Assembly (NCBI RefSeq): GCF_001619955.1
Contig: NZ_LQQO01000034.1
Coordinates: 62,001 to 126,000, forward strand
Source of the DNA: Sphingomonas hankookensis
Lineage (GTDB): Bacteria > Pseudomonadota > Alphaproteobacteria > Sphingomonadales > Sphingomonadaceae
Direction of reading: 5' to 3'
DNA: 64,000 nucleotides
Below are positions 59,471-64,000 of this stretch, piece after piece; positions within the stretch are counted from its first letter, which is position 1, and the number at the start of each line of letters is the position of its first letter. The notes beneath the pieces are model-generated. The model was not told the origin of the DNA. It worked only from the letters and a program-made list of their open reading frames with translations, and ran no database searches. The translations under genes were made by a program, and so were the position numbers.

Positions 59471-61117
59471 ATGACCCTGAACCGCCGCGACGCCCTCCGC
59501 CTGATGGGCAGCAGCGCCGCGCTGACCCTGCCGAGCATCGCCCATGCCGCCGCGTCCGCGACGTTCGTGCATGGCGTCGCCAGCGGCGATCCGGCGGCGG
59601 ACGGTGCGATCCTGTGGACCCGCGCGACGCCGGCGGCGGCGGATAGCGGCGACATCGCACTCGACTGGCATGTCGCCGCGAGCAGCGACGGTCCGGCGCT
59701 TACCTCCGGCCGCACGACCGCGCGGGCGGCGCGCGACTTCACTGCCAAGGTGCAGGCGACCGGCCTGAAACCCGGCACCGACTATTGGTACTGGTTCACC
59801 GCGCCCGACGGCGCCGCCTCGCCCAAGGGCCGCTTCCGCACCCTGCCGCGCGGCGCCACGCCGCAGATCGCGCTCGCGGTGGTGTCGTGCCAGCTCTATC
59901 CCGGCGGATATTGGCACGCCTATACCGCGATCGCCGCCGAACCGCGCGTCGACGCGGTGCTGCATCTGGGCGATTACATCTATGAATATGGCGCGGAGGG
60001 CTATGGTGCCGACATCGGCCGCAAGCTCGACCGGCTGCCCGAACCGGCCCATGAGATCGTGACGCTCGCCGACTACCGCACCCGTCACGCGCAGGTGAAG
60101 CGCGACCCGGCGATGCAGGCGGCGCACGCCCGCGCCGCCTTCATCTGCGTGTGGGACGATCACGAAAGCGCCAACGACGCCTGGGTCGGCGGCGCGGAGA
60201 ACCATACCCCCTCTACCGAAGGCGACTGGGCGGCGCGCAAGGCGGCGGCGATGCAGGCCTATTTCGAATGGATGCCGATTCGCGATCCCAAGCCCGGCCA
60301 GCCCTGGGCCGCGATCAACCGCAGCTTCGATTTCGGCGACCTGACGACCCTCGTCATGGTCGAAACCCGCCTGCTCGCCCGCTCGGAACAGGCCGCGCCC
60401 AAGGGCGCCGGCATCGAACCCGAAGATTATGCCGCGATGATGGCGGTCCGCGCCCGCCCGGATCGCGAACTGCTGGGACGCGGCCAACAGGATTGGGTCG
60501 AACGCGAACTGGCCCGCTCGGTGCGGGACAAGCGCCCGTGGCAGCTGCTCGGCAACCAAGTGGTGATGGCCAAGGTGCCCGGTCCCGACCTCATCAAGGA
60601 GCTGGGGGCGGAGGGCTATGCCGCGATGCTCAACCGCCTGCCCGCCGCCTATGCCCCGCGCATCGCCGCCGCGCAGCGCAGCTATCGCGCCGGCCTGCCG
60701 TTCAATTTCGACAGCTGGGACGGCTATCCCCCGGCCCGCGAACGGCTCTACGCCGCGTTCCGCCGCGCGAAGTCGCGGCCGATCGTCCTGTCGGGCGACA
60801 GCCATGCCGGCTGGGCCAACGACCTGCACGACGATAGCGGACGGCTGGTCGCCAACGAATTCGGCGCGACCGCGATTTCCAGCCCGTCCTATGGCTCGCT
60901 GCTGCCGGGCCTCGGCAAGGTGATCGAAAAGGGGGCGCCGGAGGTCCGCTACTGCGATCAGGACCGCAAGGGCTATCTGCTGCTCACTCTGACGCCGACC
61001 CATGCCGACGCGCAGTTCCGTACCGTGTCGAGCGTCACGACGCCGGAATTCGTGACGGAGACGACGGCAAGGTGGCGGGTGGCAGCGGGGAAGCCCGCGC
61101 CGATGGTGGCGGTGTAG
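59471..61117 (+). CDS. phoD: Alkaline phosphatase D (PhoD)
   Basis: 548 residues. The N terminus MTLNRRDALRLMGSSAALTL is a Tat signal, as expected for PhoD, which folds with Fe and Ca before export. Domain motifs: FVHGVASGDPAADGAILWTRATP, VVSCQLYPGGYWHAY, VLHLGDYIYEYG, FICVWDDHESANDAW, RPWQLLGNQVVMAK, RPIVLSGDSHAGWANDL and FGATAISSPS. It releases phosphate from mono- and diesters in the periplasm. It is divergent from a TonB receptor with PHO box-like sites between. Confidence 0.95.
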   Translation: MTLNRRDALRLMGSSAALTLPSIAHAAASATFVHGVASGDPAADGAILWTRATPAAADSGDIALDWHVAASSDGPALTSGRTTARAARDFTAKVQATGLKPGTDYWYWFTAPDGAASPKGRFRTLPRGATPQIALAVVSCQLYPGGYWHAYTAIAAEPRVDAVLHLGDYIYEYGAEGYGADIGRKLDRLPEPAHEIVTLADYRTRHAQVKRDPAMQAAHARAAFICVWDDHESANDAWVGGAENHTPSTEGDWAARKAAAMQAYFEWMPIRDPKPGQPWAAINRSFDFGDLTTLVMVETRLLARSEQAAPKGAGIEPEDYAAMMAVRARPDRELLGRGQQDWVERELARSVRDKRPWQLLGNQVVMAKVPGPDLIKELGAEGYAAMLNRLPAAYAPRIAAAQRSYRAGLPFNFDSWDGYPPARERLYAAFRRAKSRPIVLSGDSHAGWANDLHDDSGRLVANEFGATAISSPSYGSLLPGLGKVIEKGAPEVRYCDQDRKGYLLLTLTPTHADAQFRTVSSVTTPEFVTETTARWRVAAGKPAPMVAV

Positions 61118-61137
61118 CGCCGACCCAGCCAAGCCAC

Positions 61138-61217
61138 CGTACCCCCGCGCAGGCGGGGGTTCAGGGCCACAGACGCAAACGTTCGCGGCTCTGGATCCCC
61201 GCCTGCGCGGGGATACG
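61138..61217. repeat. Palindromic intergenic repeat, family C
   Basis: CGTACCCCCGCGCAGGCGGG, inner GGGTTCAGGGCCACAG and GCTCTGGATCCC, then GCCTGCGCGGGGATACG. It lies between phoD and the helicase gene. Confidence 0.8.
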
Positions 61218-61266
61218 GCAGGTGGCCCGCGTTGCACCCGCCCCGCGCCACCCTACATCAGGCGAA

Positions 61267-63675
61267 GTGCGCGACCTCCCCGCCCCCCTTGCCGACTGGT
61301 TCGCCGCACGCGGCTGGTCCCCGCGCCGCCACCAGCGCGACATGCTCGACGTCGCCCGCGCCGGCCGCCACGCGCTGCTCGTCGCCGCGACCGGTGCCGG
61401 CAAGACGCTCGCCGGCTTCTTGCCGACGCTCACCGACCTGATCGAGCGCCCGAGCGAAGGCCTCCACACCCTCTACATCTCGCCGCTGAAGGCGCTGGCG
61501 GTCGACGTGCAGCGCAACCTGCTGACCCCGATCGCCGAGATGGACCTCCCCATCCGCGTCGAGACGCGCACCGGCGATACCCCGTCCGACCGCAAGGCGC
61601 GCCAGCGCAGCAAACCGCCACATATCCTGCTGACCACGCCCGAATCGCTCAGCCTGTTGCTGTCCTATCCCGATGCCGACCGATTGTTCGCGTCGCTGCG
61701 CACGATCGTCATCGACGAAGTGCATGCCTTCGCCACCGACAAGCGCGGCGACCTGCTGGCGCTGTGCCTCACCCGCCTGCAACGCCATGCTCCGACCCTG
61801 CGTCGCGTCGCGCTGTCGGCGACGGTCGCTGACCCGGACGGCTATCGCGCATGGCTTGCCCCCCATGGCGATATCGATGCGGTGACGCTGGTGCAGGGGG
61901 AGCCGGGCGCCGACCCTGACATTCGCATCCTGTTGCCGCAGGACCGCATCCCCTGGTCGGGCCATTCCGGCCGCTATGCTGCGCAACAGGTGATGCGCGA
62001 AATCGAGCGCCACCGTACCACCATCGTCTTCTGCAACACCCGCAGCCTCGCCGAACTGATCTTCCAGGATTTGTGGCTGGCGAACGACGCGCAGCTGCCG
62101 ATCGGCGTCCATCACGGCAGCCTCGACCGCGAGGCGCGACGCAAGGTCGAGGCGGCGATGGCCGACGGCCGCCTGCGCGCGCTGGTCGCCACCGCCAGCC
62201 TCGACCTCGGCGTCGACTGGGGCGATGTCGATTGCGTGATCCAGATGGGCGCGCCCAAGGGGTCGTCGCGCCTGCTCCAGCGCATCGGCCGCGCCAACCA
62301 CCGGCTCGACGAGGTGTCGAAGGCGCTGCTGGTGCCCGGCAACCGCTTCGAATTTCTGGAGGCGCAGGCGGCACTGGATGCAGTCGAGGCCGGCGAACTT
62401 GACCACGAAATCTTCCGCCCCGGCGCGTTGGACGTCCTCGCCCAGCATCTGATGGGCTGCGCCTGCGCCGAACCCTTCGCCGCCGCCGACATGCTGGCGG
62501 AGGTGCAGGGCGCGCTCCCCTATTCGGCGCTCGACGCCGACACGTTCGACCGCGTGCTGCACTATATCGCCGAGGGCGGCTATGCGCTCAAAGCCTATGA
62601 CCGGTTCAAACGGCTGCGGCTGGGCAGCGACGGGCTATGGACCGTCACCAAGCCCGCCTTCATCGCGCAGCATCGCCTCAACGCTGGGATCATCGTCGAC
62701 GCCCCGACGCTCGACGTGCGGTTCAAGAACGGCCGGCGGCTCGGCACGGTCGAGGAATATTTCGCCTCCACCCTGTCGCCGGGCGACACCTTCTTCTTCG
62801 CCGGCATGAGCCTGGAAGTGGAGAAGATCGAGCTGACCGACCTCGTCGTCCGCGCCAGCAGCAAGCCCGCGCGCATCCCCAAATATGGCGGCACGCGCAT
62901 GGCGCTGTCGACCAACCTCGCCGACCGCGTGCGCGGCTTCCTCGCCGATCCATCGGAATGGTCGCGCTTTCCGGACGATGTGCGCGAATGGCTGGAAATC
63001 CAGTCGCGCCGCTCGGTCCTGCCGCGTCCGGGCGAATTGCTGGTCGAAACCTTCCCGCATGACGGGCGGCACTATATGGTCGCCTACAGCTTCGAAGGAT
63101 GGAATGCGCACCAGTCGCTCGGCATGCTGATCACCCGGCGGATGGAGGCGATGGGGCTGAACCCGATCGGTTTCGTCTCGAACGACTATGCGCTGGCCTG
63201 CTATTGCCTCGAACCGATCACCGACCCCGCCGCGCTGTTTTCGCCCGACATTCTCGAACATGAATTCGTCGACTGGGTACAGGGGTCGGCGCTGCTCAAA
63301 CGCGCGTTCCGCGAGGTCGCGGTGATCGGTGGCCTCGTCGAGCGCCAGCATCCGGGCAAGCGCAAGACCGGCAAGCAGGTCACCTTCTCGACCGACCTGA
63401 TCTACGACGTGTTGCGCAAATACGAACCCGGCCACCTGCTGCTGCAGGCAGCATGGGAGGACGCCCGCGCACGGATGACCGATGTCGGGCGGCTGGCCAA
63501 ACTGCTGGAGACGGCACAGGCGCGCATTCGGCATGTGACGCTCGACCGGGTCAGCCCGCTTGCCGTTCCGGTGCTGGTGCTGATCGGGCGCGAGCGCGTG
63601 ACGCAGGGATCGGCCGACGACGCGCTGCTCGTCGAGGCGGGGGCGCTGGCGGCGGAGGCGATGGCGCTGGATTAG
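61267..63675 (+). CDS. lhr: Lhr-like DEXH-box helicase (ligase-associated DNA damage response type)
   Basis: 802 residues from the GTG at 61267 (MRDLPAPLADWFAARGWSPRRHQ); a frame to 61072 crosses phoD and a repeat. Walker A ATGAGKT (41-47), DEVH box (150-153), SAT-type ALSATVADPDG and motif VI QRIGRANHRLD define superfamily 2. The winged-helix and Lhr-type C-terminal domain (about 420-800) follow. Members form a repair cluster with an ATP-dependent DNA ligase, a phosphoesterase (pdeM) and an exonuclease. Here phoD is upstream and the window ends 325 bases after, so the partners are not visible. Confidence 0.92.
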   Translation: MRDLPAPLADWFAARGWSPRRHQRDMLDVARAGRHALLVAATGAGKTLAGFLPTLTDLIERPSEGLHTLYISPLKALAVDVQRNLLTPIAEMDLPIRVETRTGDTPSDRKARQRSKPPHILLTTPESLSLLLSYPDADRLFASLRTIVIDEVHAFATDKRGDLLALCLTRLQRHAPTLRRVALSATVADPDGYRAWLAPHGDIDAVTLVQGEPGADPDIRILLPQDRIPWSGHSGRYAAQQVMREIERHRTTIVFCNTRSLAELIFQDLWLANDAQLPIGVHHGSLDREARRKVEAAMADGRLRALVATASLDLGVDWGDVDCVIQMGAPKGSSRLLQRIGRANHRLDEVSKALLVPGNRFEFLEAQAALDAVEAGELDHEIFRPGALDVLAQHLMGCACAEPFAAADMLAEVQGALPYSALDADTFDRVLHYIAEGGYALKAYDRFKRLRLGSDGLWTVTKPAFIAQHRLNAGIIVDAPTLDVRFKNGRRLGTVEEYFASTLSPGDTFFFAGMSLEVEKIELTDLVVRASSKPARIPKYGGTRMALSTNLADRVRGFLADPSEWSRFPDDVREWLEIQSRRSVLPRPGELLVETFPHDGRHYMVAYSFEGWNAHQSLGMLITRRMEAMGLNPIGFVSNDYALACYCLEPITDPAALFSPDILEHEFVDWVQGSALLKRAFREVAVIGGLVERQHPGKRKTGKQVTFSTDLIYDVLRKYEPGHLLLQAAWEDARARMTDVGRLAKLLETAQARIRHVTLDRVSPLAVPVLVLIGRERVTQGSADDALLVEAGALAAEAMALD

Positions 63676-63737
63676 TGGTTCCTGGTTCGCAGTTACCTCT
63701 GCCCCAGCGTCCTGTCCGCCCCTGACACTTACCCGCC

Positions 63738-63850
63738 CGTTTGCTTCGAGCGCAGGTTCGAGCCTGTCGAGAACCGAAGTCGAGAAGGGGTTGCCCCGAA
63801 CACAGGGTTCTCGACGGACGCTTCTCGACAAGCTCGAAGCTGCTCGAACC
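63738..63850. repeat. Palindromic repeat, family F
   Basis: GCTTCGAGCGCAGGTTCGAG-CCTGTCGAGAAC and GTTCTCGACGGACGCTTCTC-GACAAGCTCGAAGC are inverted partners. Only this one copy is in the window. With the next repeat it occupies most of the last 325 bases, where I see no gene. Confidence 0.65.
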
Positions 63851-63888
63851 GAGCGGATTGGGGGCCAGGATAGCAACCCTCACCCCCG

Positions 63889-63982
63889 CCGTACGCCGGC
63901 GAAGGCCGGGGTCCAGTTGGGATACGTCCGCGACTCCATCGCTACCGCACCGAAGCTGGACCCCGGCCTCCGCCGGGGTACG
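63889..63982. repeat. Palindromic repeat, family C variant
   Basis: CCGTACGCCGGCGAAGGCCG-GGGTCCAG ... CTGGACCCCGGCCTCCGCCG-GGGTACGG: the same layout as family C with a CCGGC core in the arms. Confidence 0.75.
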
Positions 63983-64000
63983 GCTTCCCTGTGGATAACG

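Noticed and set aside
56963..61237. One 1424-codon frame suggesting a giant fused protein
   Set aside because: Only residues after the ATG at 59347 have TonB receptor homology; the first 630 codons are antisense to phoD and cross a repeat.

Overview
The window is a GC-rich chromosomal segment most likely from an alphaproteobacterium of the Sphingomonas type. This is inferred from gene content: three TonB-dependent receptors, a TonB receptor-phytase pair, an aa3-type cytochrome oxidase subunit IV microprotein beside pntA, an lgt-midA-GNAT-pgeF cluster, the helicase of the ligase-associated repair system, and abundant long GC-rich intergenic palindromes. There is no rRNA in the window to confirm it. 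I count about 50 intact genes, two disrupted genes and one tRNA (Val, TAC). There are no insertion sequences, CRISPR arrays or prophage genes.

Layout. 0-8 kb: edge of a type B carboxylesterase, then a beta-glucoside/glucose locus (secreted GH3 enzyme, ROK repressor, ROK sugar kinase, FucP-type permease) with candidate operators. 8-18.6 kb: a divergent pair that looks like murein recycling (Mpl/MurC-like ligase and LD-carboxypeptidase), a frameshifted NYN-domain gene, lpoA-like and rsmI genes head to head, a small zinc ribbon, a YtrA-type GntR regulator, a nitroreductase, a POT peptide transporter, an AT-richer frameshifted acyltransferase-3/SGNH gene and tRNA-Val. 18.7-25.3 kb: a MarR-type regulator with a receiver-like front half, the proton-translocating transhydrogenase operon (coxIV microprotein, pntA, PH-domain gene, a DUF559 gene, pntA2, pntB) and an NtrC-type sigma-54 activator. 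25.3-31.2 kb: RluE, S-formylglutathione hydrolase and a galactonate module (FadR-type regulator divergent from Na+/sugar symporter-dgoK-dgoA). 31.6-37.4 kb: TspO-like membrane protein, NadA, DUF4230 and MBL-fold proteins, and a BlaR1/BlaI pair. 37.7-50.2 kb: housekeeping genes including lgt, midA, pgeF, a cystathionine gamma-synthase family enzyme, tgt, an M16 protease, a SleB hydrolase, gshB and dedA.

50.2-61.1 kb is the most coherent accessory region, an apparent organic-phosphate island. A TonB receptor is translationally coupled to a beta-propeller phytase lipoprotein, and a second TonB receptor is divergent from a Tat-exported PhoD phosphatase. Both promoter regions carry sequences close to the PHO box (CTGTCAT-N4-CTGTCAT), one of them as a back-to-back pair. 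Between them sits a third TonB receptor preceded by two LacI-type palindromes, with no LacI gene in the window. 61.3-63.7 kb holds an Lhr-like DEXH helicase.

At least twenty copies or halves of about six palindromic repeat families fill the gaps between genes, often in clusters. In one place a repeat supplies the 3' end of a coding sequence.
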